This document shows positions 15,723 to 23,702 of a stretch of DNA of 36,532 bases, piece by piece. Source of the DNA: an uncultured Clostridia bacterium (GTDB lineage: Bacteria > Bacillota > Clostridia > TANB77 > CAG-508); assembly GCA_944393325.1 (NCBI GenBank), contig CALXZU010000013.1, positions 1 to 36,532 of the forward strand. The letters run 5' to 3'. The notes under the pieces were generated by a model. That model searched no databases. It had not been told where the DNA came from and saw only the letters and a program-made list of their open reading frames with translations. The position numbers and the translations under genes were made by a program. Every line of letters begins with the position of its first letter. Positions within the stretch are counted from its first letter, which is position 1.

Positions 15723-17066
15723 CTACATACCAGTTACTGGTAGTTTTTTTACTTTTTCATTTGTTACTTCTATACTTTTTATTTCTTTACTAGTTTGTTC
15801 TTTAGTTTCTATAGTTGGTACTTCTTCTTTTCTATTATTTACTGTAACAGTTACTTCTTGATTTAATTTGAAATCTATTTTTATTAACTGTTCATATAAA
15901 TCATACCCTTCAACAGTTCTTGTTTCTTTTAAATAATATGTTCCTGGCATTAAATTTTCTATTTCTATTTTACCTTCTTCATTTGTTTTCAAATCAGAAT
16001 ATACTACATTTTTATTTTCATCTAAAAGCTCAAATTCCACTCCTTGTAGTACATTACCTGTTTCCTGATCTTTTTTTACAACAATTAATTTAGTTTGATT
16101 TTTAAAATATGTATCACTAATACTTCCTGTTCCATCTTCATATGACGCTACAGTAACTGCATAATCTTGGTAACTACTATCTGGAGCTGTTCCGTATAAT
16201 ACTGGTTTTGTATAAACTTGTGTTTCTACTGATAAATTAAACTCACCATTTTCTTTTAGATTTTTAATAGGAATTAATATTTTAAATTTTTCATTAGGTA
16301 TAAATTCTTCTTTTTCTTGGTTATTTTCATCAGTTATTTTAACACCTGTTAAATCCGCAACTTCTTTTTCTGATATTTTTATTTTATAATTAGAAATATT
16401 AGCACCTGCTGTTACGCTATATAATTTTGATACATAATTTTTGTCTATATTATCTACAATCCATTCATTACTTTCTTTATTTATTGTAACAGTACTTGAT
16501 ATTTTTGTTTCTGTAGAATTATTTGCATCATTTATTATTTTATTAAATGCATTTAATGTCCTTTGCCCTGCTTCTCCTATTGCACCATAATCAGCTGGAT
16601 TATGATTATATAAATAACAATAAACTGCTTGTTTAGTTGCTGTAAATGCTTCTTCTTTATTTGCAACACCTAAGTCTTCTAATGATTTATATGGATAACC
16701 ATTAATAATTCTTCTCCATAAGCCAACATCACTTATGCTACTAGTTATTGAAACAGTATATTCTTGTGTTTCTGCTCCCGGTTTTGCTGCATCTAAACAA
16801 TATGCTGGATAATGTACACCTCCATCTGTATATTCTACATAACTTACTTTTATAGGATTCCCTTTATATGTCATTAAACTACCACAGTCTCCTACTAAAT
16901 AAATATGTGCTGATGTTATATTTGTAGCATATGTACTACTACTAAATCCTATAAAACTTAGTATTAATGATACAAATATTAAAAATGATTTTTTTATTTT
17001 ACTTTTTATAGTTTGTTTTTTCTTAAATTTAATTATATTATTTTTTTCCAAATTATCCGTCCTCAC
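15723..17066 (-). CDS. thioester (TQXA) and Cna-B surface protein ending at LPVTGM
   Basis: A 447-residue secreted protein. The signal peptide is about residues 20-47, ending FSSSTYATN. Residues 55-160 look like a TQXA thioester domain: Cys90 in PAYCLD and Gln146 in TKQAVYCYLYNH are the likely cross-linking pair used for covalent adhesion. Residues of about 328-405 form a Cna-B/SpaA domain (ETGNVLQGVEFELLDENKNVV through GTYYLKETRTVEGYDLYEQL). It ends with the sortase motif LPVTG plus Met and a stop, with no hydrophobic anchor or positive tail. It starts at GTG, overlapping the upstream sortase gene by 14 nt, with AGGAGAAG about 11 nt upstream, so translation is coupled. Confidence 0.85.
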   Translation of the reverse strand: MRTDNLEKNNIIKFKKKQTIKSKIKKSFLIFVSLILSFIGFSSSTYATNITSAHIYLVGDCGSLMTYKGNPIKVSYVEYTDGGVHYPAYCLDAAKPGAETQEYTVSITSSISDVGLWRRIINGYPYKSLEDLGVANKEEAFTATKQAVYCYLYNHNPADYGAIGEAGQRTLNAFNKIINDANNSTETKISSTVTINKESNEWIVDNIDKNYVSKLYSVTAGANISNYKIKISEKEVADLTGVKITDENNQEKEEFIPNEKFKILIPIKNLKENGEFNLSVETQVYTKPVLYGTAPDSSYQDYAVTVASYEDGTGSISDTYFKNQTKLIVVKKDQETGNVLQGVEFELLDENKNVVYSDLKTNEEGKIEIENLMPGTYYLKETRTVEGYDLYEQLIKIDFKLNQEVTVTVNNRKEEVPTIETKEQTSKEIKSIEVTNEKVKKLPVTGM

Positions 17067-17670
17067 TTTCTTTTATTTCTTCTCCTTGAATACATCTTCT
17101 ATATTCCGGTTCGTTTTCTACACATGTAATTAATGTTATCTTATTTTCTTCTGTTTCTTCTAAATAGCTCCAATCTGTGTCTTTTATAATTACATGTTTT
17201 GTAACTTCATATTCTATTGTTCTTCCTTGATAATTATAAAAAATAATATCTCCTTCTTTTAGTTTCTTTAAATCTTGGAAATAATTATTTTTATAACCTC
17301 TATTATGTGCCGCTAAACCTACATTTCCTTTTTCTTTTGTAGTTTCCTCAAAATGTCCTATGTAATCATCCATAATTTCTTTTGTTGTTCCTTCTTTTAT
17401 ATCTGCTCTTAAGTTTATTTTTGGTATTTCTAAATACCATCTTTCATTATTTTTTTCTTCTGTCTTTTTTATCTCTTCATCTTGCTTCGTATTTTCTGTT
17501 CCATTTGTAAATTTCTCTGAAGCAATATCTTGGACCTGGAATCCTGCTTTTAATGAACTTTTCTTTGTAAAAGTATCATAATTTGAAAAAAATAATTGAG
17601 TAAAAATAAAAATAATTAAAGATATTAAAAGACTAAGTACGTTAATATATATAGAACTATATTTAAACAT
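17053..17670 (-). CDS. sortase (transpeptidase for cell-surface proteins)
   Basis: A 205-residue membrane-anchored sortase. Residues 9-29 are the N-terminal membrane anchor. The catalytic residues are seen as His122 in LAAHNRGY, Cys183 in LITCVENEPEYRR, and Arg191 or Arg192. The linker (45-75) is Lys/Glu-rich. The protein resembles class D/E-like housekeeping or specialised sortases of Firmicutes; I cannot fix the class. It leads a two-gene unit with the TQXA/Cna protein, which carries an LPVTG motif and is the obvious substrate. Ribosome site GGAGGA lies upstream of the ATG. Confidence 0.9.
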   Translation of the reverse strand: MFKYSSIYINVLSLLISLIIFIFTQLFFSNYDTFTKKSSLKAGFQVQDIASEKFTNGTENTKQDEEIKKTEEKNNERWYLEIPKINLRADIKEGTTKEIMDDYIGHFEETTKEKGNVGLAAHNRGYKNNYFQDLKKLKEGDIIFYNYQGRTIEYEVTKHVIIKDTDWSYLEETEENKITLITCVENEPEYRRCIQGEEIKESEDG

Positions 17671-17792
17671 TCTATATATTTCCTCCTTTTAATTATTTTT
17701 TATTCTTTATTAAAAATTTGATTTTAAAAATTAAAATTATATAAAATATACAAATTTAATTGATAAAAATATTATGAGTTAATTCATTATGT

Positions 17793-17857
17793 ATAATAGC
17801 ATATTTTTTTCAATTTGTAAAGAACTTTTCATCGCAATTTTCGACATATAACGACAT
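17793..17857 (-). promoter_or_regulatory. promoter of the sortase operon with upstream direct repeat
   Basis: On the minus strand, -35 TTACAA (17820-17815), a 16-nt spacer and an extended -10 TGC-TATTAT (17798-17793). About 20-37 nt upstream of the -35, ATGTCG occurs twice with a 10-bp period (17857-17852 and 17847-17842). This is the layout expected for an activator bound on one DNA face. The mRNA leader would be about 120 nt. Confidence 0.5.
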
Positions 17858-17871
17858 TAACCAAAAAAATT

Positions 17872-17898
17872 AGAAGAAACTATTATTCTGTTTCTTCT
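17872..17898 (-). terminator. terminator of the LamG pilin-like gene
   Basis: Perfect 9-bp stem AGAAGAAAC / GTTTCTTCT with a 9-nt loop, followed on the minus strand by a run of seven Ts. The stop codon (17883-17885) sits in the loop, so the last codons form one arm. Confidence 0.88.
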
Positions 17899-19064
17899 TT
17901 AACTAATATATTATGATATGCAACTGTTGCATTATAATTATCTTTTATTTCTTCAGCAGTTAATACTTTGTTATATAATCTACAAGCATAAATATCTAAT
18001 TTTCCAAAATATTCAGTATAAGTATCTCCTCCTACCTGAAAACCTACTGTAAATGGAATAGTATTATCTGTTAATCCTCCTGCTAGCATCCAATCATGAT
18101 TGCAATTAGTTTCGTCAATAAATTCACCATCAAAATATAATGAAATTTTGTTATTTTTACTATCTGCCACCATTGTTAAATATCCTTCTTCTTCAAAATT
18201 CATTATTCCAATATTTTCCTTCTTTATCCAATGTCCCGTATAACCATACTCAGAATCTACCCAATTTGAACCACTATTTAATCCGGACATTGTACATCTA
18301 ATTCCATTACCATTCCATCTAACTCTAAATTTAGATGTATCGAATACTCCTCTTTTAGCTTTAGATAATAATGGTACTTCATAATTTGAGGTTTTCCCAT
18401 AAAACTCAAATGTAATTCCTTCATCTATCTTAATATCTTCTTGTGGATATACTTCAATATAATCATCTACACCATCTAATTTAAACTCTGATTTATTCCA
18501 ACCATAGCCATCTCCTTCTGTTATTCCATATACTGTTACACCTTCTCCCCATGAATTTTCATCACTCATATTTATTGGGTCTACATTTAAAATAAGATTA
18601 TCTTTTACTGCTAAATTATCTCCATATGCAAGTTTTGTATAACCATCTTTTTCTAATTTTGTTACTTCTCCTGTATCGTAATTAATAATCCACTCATATT
18701 TTGTTTTTCCATAATTCTCTATATTTATTCCTTCACCTACGAAATAATATCCTGTTCCATATATTTTATTTATATCATTTATCGAAACAATTTTCCAATT
18801 ATCCCCATTAGCTAAAGTTCTATCTTTTAATTCTTCACCAATATATTCTTTTTTATTATTAATTTCTTTATTTATCATTTCTAATTGTATTGCTTCTTTT
18901 TCATTTGCGATTTTTGTTTCTTTTTCTGCTTTCTTTGCTTGAGTTAATATCCCATTTTCACCTGTTAACATAGCGATACTTACTCCCGCAAGAATTAGAA
19001 GTACTATAATTGTAACTATTAATGCAATTAAAGTTATTCCATTGGTTTTCTTTAGTTTCTCCAT
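17883..19064 (-). CDS. pilin-like surface protein with LamG/ConA-type domain
   Basis: A 393-residue protein when started at ATG 19064, which has AGGA 9 nt upstream; two in-frame ATGs lie earlier but with poorer spacing. The N-terminal NGITLIALIVTIIVLLILAG and the following VSIAMLTGENGILTQA are nearly the same as in the other two pilin-like genes (11776 and 28933). Position +5 is again Ala, not Glu. Residues of about 160-385 look like a laminin-G/concanavalin-A-like lectin fold: SEFKLDGVDDYIEVYPQEDI, ITFEFYGKTS, NKISLYFDGEFIDETNCNHD, and a closing FGKLDIYACRLYNKVLTAEE. That fold usually binds glycans or forms adhesive surfaces. Divergent from the XRE gene at 19182. Confidence 0.85.
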   Translation of the reverse strand: MEKLKKTNGITLIALIVTIIVLLILAGVSIAMLTGENGILTQAKKAEKETKIANEKEAIQLEMINKEINNKKEYIGEELKDRTLANGDNWKIVSINDINKIYGTGYYFVGEGINIENYGKTKYEWIINYDTGEVTKLEKDGYTKLAYGDNLAVKDNLILNVDPINMSDENSWGEGVTVYGITEGDGYGWNKSEFKLDGVDDYIEVYPQEDIKIDEGITFEFYGKTSNYEVPLLSKAKRGVFDTSKFRVRWNGNGIRCTMSGLNSGSNWVDSEYGYTGHWIKKENIGIMNFEEEGYLTMVADSKNNKISLYFDGEFIDETNCNHDWMLAGGLTDNTIPFTVGFQVGGDTYTEYFGKLDIYACRLYNKVLTAEEIKDNYNATVAYHNILVKEETE

Positions 19065-19097
19065 TTGCTTCATTCCTTTCATTATTTTTTCATTTTT

Positions 19098-19152
19098 ATT
19101 TTAAAACATTTTGTTTTAAAAGTCAATATAACAATTTGTTTTATTCTATAAT
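19098..19152. promoter_or_regulatory. divergent promoters with perfect palindromic operator
   Basis: Minus-strand promoter for the LamG pilin-like gene: -35 TTGACT (19126-19121), exactly 17 nt, -10 TAAAAT (19103-19098). Between the boxes lies a palindrome with perfect 10-bp arms TTTTAAAACA and TGTTTTAAAA around 3 nt (19099-19121). Plus-strand -10 for the XRE gene: TATAAT (19147-19152). A repressor on the palindrome would block the pilin promoter. The same geometry recurs at 28964-29018. Confidence 0.75.
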
Positions 19153-19181
19153 TTTTTTATATAAAAGAAAGGAACAAAAGT

Positions 19182-19406
19182 ATGAGAACAAGAATTAAAA
19201 GTTTAAGAGAAGATAATGATTTAACTCAAAATGAATTAAGTAAATATCTAAATATTTCACAAGTAGCATATTCTTATTATGAATTAGGAAGAAGAAATAT
19301 ACCATTAGAACTATTATCAAAACTTGCTGATTATTATAATACAAGTATAGATTATTTATTATTAAGAACAGATATGGAAAAACCATATCCCAAAAGAAAA
19401 AAATAA
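19182..19406 (+). CDS. small XRE-family helix-turn-helix regulator
   Basis: A 74-residue Cro/C1-type regulator: RIKSLREDNDLTQNELSKYL, then NISQVAYSYYELGRRNIPLE, then LLSKLADYYNTSIDYLL. This fills the whole domain and leaves a short basic tail. It is clearly related to the regulator at 29037 (shared LREDNDLTQ and SIDYL/SLDYL ends) and more distantly to the one at 11930. Ribosome site AAAGGAAC lies upstream of the ATG. It is probably the repressor of the LamG pilin-like gene next door, acting on the 23-bp palindrome; that is inferred from position. Confidence 0.87.
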   Translation: MRTRIKSLREDNDLTQNELSKYLNISQVAYSYYELGRRNIPLELLSKLADYYNTSIDYLLLRTDMEKPYPKRKK

Positions 19407-19414
19407 TGAATAAT

Positions 19415-19452
19415 AGAGAGTTTTTTGGTCTTTTATTAGACAAAAACTCTCT
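19415..19452. terminator. bidirectional terminator between XRE gene and histidine kinase
   Basis: AGAGAG-T-rich arm (from 19415) pairs with the A-rich CTCTCT arm (ending 19452), with an inner GTC/GAC extension. T-rich sequence follows on the plus strand. It lies between two convergent genes and can serve both. Confidence 0.75.
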
Positions 19453-19464
19453 TTATTTAATATC

Positions 19465-20964
19465 TTAAATCTTTAATTCTAATTCAAAATAAAATTCTAC
19501 ACCATCTTCCTTATTTACTACTCCATAATCATTTTTATAATTATTCATTATAGCTTTTACAAATGCTAAACCTATTCCAGTTCCTCCATTATTTCTATTA
19601 CGTGAGGCATCTATTTTATAAAATCTATTCCATATTCTGTTTAAATGTTCTTCTGGTATTTGTTTTCCTGTATTAAACACCTTTACTCTTACTTTATTTT
19701 TTTCTATATCTACAATGTTTTCAATTTTAATTAATTTCTTACCATTAACCTCTTCTACATGTTTTATAGCATTTGTCATATAATTTGTAACTACTTGCTC
19801 TATATAAAAATCATCTGCAATTACTTCTATTTCCTCTGGAGTATTAAACTCTATTTCCACTTTTTCTTCTTCTAACATTACTTTAGATTTTCTAATTACC
19901 TCTTTTTCTACTTCTACAATATTAAATTCAGTATCATTAAACTCTCTTTTTCCATATTCAAGTTTCATAAGTTCTAACAATTGTTTTACTAATCTATCCA
20001 TTTTATTTGTTTCATCTAAAATAACTTCTGCATAGAATTTTCTACTCTCTTCATCTGAATTTACATTCTCCAAAAGCCCTTCACTATATCCTTGTATTAA
20101 TGCAATTGGTGTTTTTAATTCATGTGATACGTCTGATATAAAACTTTTTCTCATTTCATCCAATTTAGATTTTTCTTCTATGTCTTTCTCAAGTTCTATA
20201 TTTGTTTCTCTTAACTGTTTAATTGTTTTTTCTAATTTATCAGACATTAAATTTATGCTTTTACCTAAATTATTTATTTCATCATCAGTGTCTGTTGTTC
20301 TATATTTATGGCTAAAATCTAAATTAGACATTTTCTTCGCAATTGAATTTAATTCTAATATCGGATCTGTGAATTTTCTTGTTACATATGATACTATTAC
20401 TGCAGCTATTAATATTGCAAAACCAGCCATCAAATACAAAAAGTTATTAGATATTTTCACACTTTCTTGAATTGAGTTTATTGGTATTCTTATATATAGT
20501 AAATATCCATTATCAAGTGTTGCTGCAAGTAGTATATATGTAAGTCCATTTTTAGTGTCTTTTATCCTACTTATAACAAAATCTTTATTTTCTTCTATTA
20601 TCTCCCCATCACCGGTATTAAATCTGCTTGTCATTTCATTCATTTGTCCGAATGTTGAGAAAAAGTCTTTATTTGATGTATATACATTTACATTTTGATC
20701 ATCTCTAATTAATATATCAAAATTGTTTTTAACTGCTATTCTTTCTAATTCATTTGATAAATCTCCAATTTCTCCATTGTTATAATAATTATTTACTGTT
20801 TCATATACAGATTTTAATGCTGTTTGTTTGCTATATAAATAAAATTGCCCAAACACGAAATTGTTTACTAATACTAAAAATATTATTATTCCAATTATAA
20901 TAAGAGATAACGTTAAAAACAACTTTACTCTTACTGACTTAAATGGATTTATTTTTTTGCTCAT
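19465..20964 (-). CDS. sensor histidine kinase
   Basis: A 499-residue two-component kinase. Two membrane helices (about residues 13-36 and 175-195) flank an extracytoplasmic sensor domain of about 140 residues. A HAMP domain follows (about 196-250), then the H-box SDVSHELKTP with phospho-acceptor His281. The ATPase domain shows the N-box NYMTNAIKH and the GGTGIGLAFVK G-box. Ribosome site AAGGAGTAAT precedes the ATG. The probable partner is the OmpR-type regulator at 21820-22497 on the same strand, but 0.85 kb of decayed DNA separates them, which is unusual for a two-component operon. The signal is unknown. Confidence 0.92.
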   Translation of the reverse strand: MSKKINPFKSVRVKLFLTLSLIIIGIIIFLVLVNNFVFGQFYLYSKQTALKSVYETVNNYYNNGEIGDLSNELERIAVKNNFDILIRDDQNVNVYTSNKDFFSTFGQMNEMTSRFNTGDGEIIEENKDFVISRIKDTKNGLTYILLAATLDNGYLLYIRIPINSIQESVKISNNFLYLMAGFAILIAAVIVSYVTRKFTDPILELNSIAKKMSNLDFSHKYRTTDTDDEINNLGKSINLMSDKLEKTIKQLRETNIELEKDIEEKSKLDEMRKSFISDVSHELKTPIALIQGYSEGLLENVNSDEESRKFYAEVILDETNKMDRLVKQLLELMKLEYGKREFNDTEFNIVEVEKEVIRKSKVMLEEEKVEIEFNTPEEIEVIADDFYIEQVVTNYMTNAIKHVEEVNGKKLIKIENIVDIEKNKVRVKVFNTGKQIPEEHLNRIWNRFYKIDASRNRNNGGTGIGLAFVKAIMNNYKNDYGVVNKEDGVEFYFELELKI

Positions 20965-21149
20965 ATTACTCCTTCCTTGCGAGAGACGTTTTCGAAAAGT
21001 TTATTTCAAAAAAGTTACTTATTTCCATTTCAAAATTAGTTATAGCAATATAATTCAGAAATTGTATGTACAAGTTAGCAATTTTTTGTTACAATTGTTG
21101 TTCATAATTTAACATAAACTTATAAAATTTTCAATATCTATAAATAATT

Positions 21150-21375
21150 TTATTTTACTAAATTTAACTCACCATTAATTACTATTGGATAGAAAACTGA
21201 TATTTCATCATATAGCATTCCTCCAAGAATATCATTATATAAGTAAATTTTCTTGTTTTTCATAAAAGTTTCATATATTTCGATAAATGTAGCTCTCCTA
21301 ATACAATTTTCTTTTCATTTTTATCAAAATTTAATATTAATACTGCATTCGTATCAATAGCAATAATTTTCCACT
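21150..21375 (-). pseudogene. degenerate gene fragment, unknown family
   Basis: One frame reads KIIAIDTNAVLILNFDKNEK and then KIVLGE. After a frame change near 21290 another reads FIEIYETFMKNKKIYLYND followed by ILGGMLYDEISVFYP and PIVINGELNLVK before a stop at 21150. The alternation of plausible protein sequence between frames without a start indicates a broken gene. I do not recognise the family. Confidence 0.4.
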
Positions 21376-21389
21376 ATTTTCCTCCATTT

Positions 21390-21420
21390 TGAAAATTGCA
21401 ACATTATGTTGCAATTTTCA
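21390..21420. terminator. perfect 14-bp hairpin
   Basis: Arms TGAAAATTGCAACA and TGTTGCAATTTTCA around a 3-nt loop. A T-rich tract follows on the plus strand, although no plus-strand gene lies upstream. It may be a remnant terminator or a mobile inverted-repeat scrap. Confidence 0.5.
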
Positions 21421-21559
21421 TATTTTTCTTGTTTATATCATAAAATTGCTATAAATACAATTATTTTCCAGATATTTCTATATTTTGCCTTATATTAGTG
21501 TAAATCTTTGATATTTTCTTTAGTTTGTTAAACATAACTTTTTACATCTTCTACTGGCT

Positions 21560-21687
21560 TTATTTTTCTGTTATAATAAGTCTAATCTCTTTAGAATAAC
21601 TTTCCATTTTTCTAACTTCTTGTCTCATTTTAGAAGATAATGGCTTGTAATTTTCTTTTTTGGTATAAAACCTAATAGGTGAAATAA
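21560..21687 (-). pseudogene. degenerate gene fragment, unknown family
   Basis: A frame of about 42 codons without a start reads SPIRFYTKKENYKPLSS, then KMRQEVRKMESYSKEIRLII, and ends TEK before a stop at 21560. It looks like protein-coding sequence that has lost its beginning. No family is recognised; it may belong to the same former gene or genes as the fragment at 21150-21375. Confidence 0.33.
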
Positions 21688-21819
21688 CAATACAAAAGTA
21701 TATCACTTACTTTCATTTTATTCATATTCTTCAAGGCTTCTTTAAATTTGTAAAATCTAAATTTTTTCTTATCTCTTTTTTCTTCTCCTAAAATTCGACG
21801 AAAACTCTTATTCCTTCTT

Positions 21820-22497
21820 TTATTTAGTTTCGAATTTATATCCTACTCCTCTTATTGTTTTAATATATTTTCCTCTTTTACCTAGTTTATGTCTTATTTT
21901 CTTTATATGGCTATCTATTGTTCTTGAATCTCCGTAATAATCATAATTCCATACATTATTTAATATTTTATCTCTTGATAAAGCAATATTTTCATTTTCT
22001 ACTAAATATACTAATAATTCATATTCTCTTAAGCTTAATTCAATTGGTTTTCCGTCTACTTTTACTGTTCTTCCTTCTTTGTCTATTTCTATTCCGGAAT
22101 ATTCTTTTATTTCTTTAACATCTTTATTTGCTCTTTTTAATATTGCTTCTACTCTTGCAACTAAAATCTTTGGACTAAATGGTTTTGAAATATATTCATC
22201 AACACCTAATTCAAATCCGAATAACTCATCTTGTTCCTCCCCTCTTGCTGTTAACATTATAATAGGTACTTTTGACTCTTGTCTTATTTGCCTTAAAACT
22301 GACCAACCATCAAGTTTTGGCATCATGACATCTAATAAAATCAGACTTATTTTATTTTTATTTTCTGCAAAAACCTCTAATGCTTTTTCTCCATCTTCTG
22401 CTTCTAATATACTAAACCCTTTAGCCACTAAAAAATCTTTTATTAATTTTCGCATTCTTTGCTCATCATCTACAATTAATATGCAATCATTTACCAT
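21820..22497 (-). CDS. OmpR/PhoB-family response regulator
   Basis: A 225-residue response regulator. Receiver domain: acidic pocket DDE near the N-terminus, phospho-acceptor Asp56 in LILLDVMMPKLDGW, and the KPF lysine. The C-terminal winged helix of the OmpR type contains LSLREYELLVYLVENEN and the recognition-helix region SRTIDSHIKKIRHKLG, ending IKTIRGVGYKFE. I start it at ATG 22497 because GAGGTG lies 7 nt upstream; an in-frame GTG three codons earlier falls in that ribosome site. Its kinase partner is probably 19465-20964. Targets are unknown. Confidence 0.92.
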   Translation of the reverse strand: MVNDCILIVDDEQRMRKLIKDFLVAKGFSILEAEDGEKALEVFAENKNKISLILLDVMMPKLDGWSVLRQIRQESKVPIIMLTARGEEQDELFGFELGVDEYISKPFSPKILVARVEAILKRANKDVKEIKEYSGIEIDKEGRTVKVDGKPIELSLREYELLVYLVENENIALSRDKILNNVWNYDYYGDSRTIDSHIKKIRHKLGKRGKYIKTIRGVGYKFETK

Positions 22498-22575
22498 ATC
22501 TAACACCTCTTTAATTTTTTCACATATATTATATATTATAACTACTATTTATGTCTATAATGTGAACAAAAATTA

Positions 22576-22609
22576 AAACAATGAAATTTTATCATAAATC
22601 TCATTGTTT
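22576..22609 (-). terminator. terminator of the mechanosensitive channel gene
   Basis: 9-bp stem AAACAATGA / TCATTGTTT (22576-22584 and 22601-22609) with a 16-nt loop, 7 nt past the stop codon of the mscS gene, followed on the minus strand by a short T-run. Confidence 0.7.
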
Positions 22610-22616
22610 CTCTGCT

Positions 22617-23681
22617 TTAATCTTCTAAATAAACTGTTGTTGCCTGATTTGCAATTTCTATTTGTGAATTATGTATTATATTCATAATATTTTTGTTTAG
22701 TTCGTCTTTTAATTTTAAATATTCTTTATATACTGTTGTTGTAACATATATGTCTATCATTAAGTCTAATCCATTATTTGCAATGTTAGTGAATGTTATT
22801 GTTGTGTCTTCATTTATTACTTGTTCATTGTTTAATAACATTTCTCTTATTTTCTCAGATACTTGTGATATTTGTTCTGACTTTGTATTTAATGAAAGCA
22901 TTAAATTAATTTTATATCTTCTTTTTTCTAATTTGCTCCAGTTTATTACTGCTGAATCTGCTATTGTTGAATTTGGTATATTTATAACATAATTTTCAGC
23001 ACTTCTTATTCTTGTTGTTCTAAATGTTATATCTTCTACTGCACCTTCATAATTAGGTGTTTGTATCCAATCTCCTACATTAAATGGTTTATCTATGAAT
23101 AATACTACACCACCAAATATATTTTTTGCAGTGTCTTGTGCTGCAAGTGTTACTATGATACCTCCTATTCCTAAGCCCGCAACTAGTCCTCCTAGATTTA
23201 TTTGTAATATTGCAAGTACGATAAATAGTGCTATTATATAAATTATTGCTCTTACTACTTTTAATGCAAATTCTAACATTGAATCATCTACATCATTTTT
23301 CCATTTCTTTCTTAGTCCTTTTACTAATGATGATTTTGCAGTAAAACTTGCTGCTAGTGCTTTTGCAAAAGCTAATACACTAATTATTTTAAACAATTTT
23401 GTTACAAAATTCATAACATCTTCATGTAAATTTAATGGTGCTTTTAAGAATAATACTGCAAGATATACTCCTAGTATTGTAAAAAATACTTTTAACGGAG
23501 TATAAAATGCACTTTCTCTAATTGCTTTCTTTCCTTTACTATTAAATTTAAATAATTTTATAATTACATATGATATACTAGGGCTTAATACTTTAAAAAG
23601 TACTATTAAGCAAATTGCTACTACTATATCAACTATTTGCAATGCTTTTACACTTTCTATAAAATCTATAACTTGCTCCAT
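22617..23681 (-). CDS. small-conductance mechanosensitive channel (MscS family)
   Basis: A 354-residue channel that releases solutes on osmotic down-shock. About four membrane helices come first. Then the pore-lining and beta-domain block is clear: LVAGLGIGGIIVTLAAQDTA, then NIFGGVVLFIDKPFNVGDWI, followed by VEDITFRTTRIRSAENYVINIPNS. These are signature MscS sequences. The C-terminal alpha/beta domain runs to the end. Ribosome site GGAGGAAA lies upstream. It lies 21 nt downstream of rpoD on the same strand, so it may be read through from the dnaG-rpoD operon. Confidence 0.93.
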   Translation of the reverse strand: MEQVIDFIESVKALQIVDIVVAICLIVLFKVLSPSISYVIIKLFKFNSKGKKAIRESAFYTPLKVFFTILGVYLAVLFLKAPLNLHEDVMNFVTKLFKIISVLAFAKALAASFTAKSSLVKGLRKKWKNDVDDSMLEFALKVVRAIIYIIALFIVLAILQINLGGLVAGLGIGGIIVTLAAQDTAKNIFGGVVLFIDKPFNVGDWIQTPNYEGAVEDITFRTTRIRSAENYVINIPNSTIADSAVINWSKLEKRRYKINLMLSLNTKSEQISQVSEKIREMLLNNEQVINEDTTITFTNIANNGLDLMIDIYVTTTVYKEYLKLKDELNKNIMNIIHNSQIEIANQATTVYLED

Positions 23682-23702
23682 TTTTTCCTCCGTGATATTT
23701 TT

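Larger units (their letters stand above)
20965..21819. other. 855-bp stretch of decayed DNA between regulator and kinase
   Basis: No intact gene is visible. On the minus strand, broken pieces of reading frame can be read (21150-21375 and 21560-21687), with stops and frame changes between them. A perfect 14-bp hairpin lies at 21390-21420. Base composition is as AT-rich as the neighbours. The best reading is former coding DNA under decay rather than a designed intergenic region. Confidence 0.6.

Noticed and set aside
17883..19082. Earlier in-frame start codons for the LamG protein (19082 and 19073)
   Set aside because: The ribosome site AGGA at 19077-19074 is correctly spaced only for ATG 19064, and the extra residues are not shared by the other pilin-like heads.
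20965..21819. Possible home of a DGR reverse transcriptase or template repeat for the variable protein
   Set aside because: No reverse transcriptase motifs and no copy of the variable region could be found in any frame here or elsewhere in the window.
22079..22576. Plus-strand frame of 165 codons over the response regulator
   Set aside because: Entirely antisense to a well-supported response regulator; no start signals.
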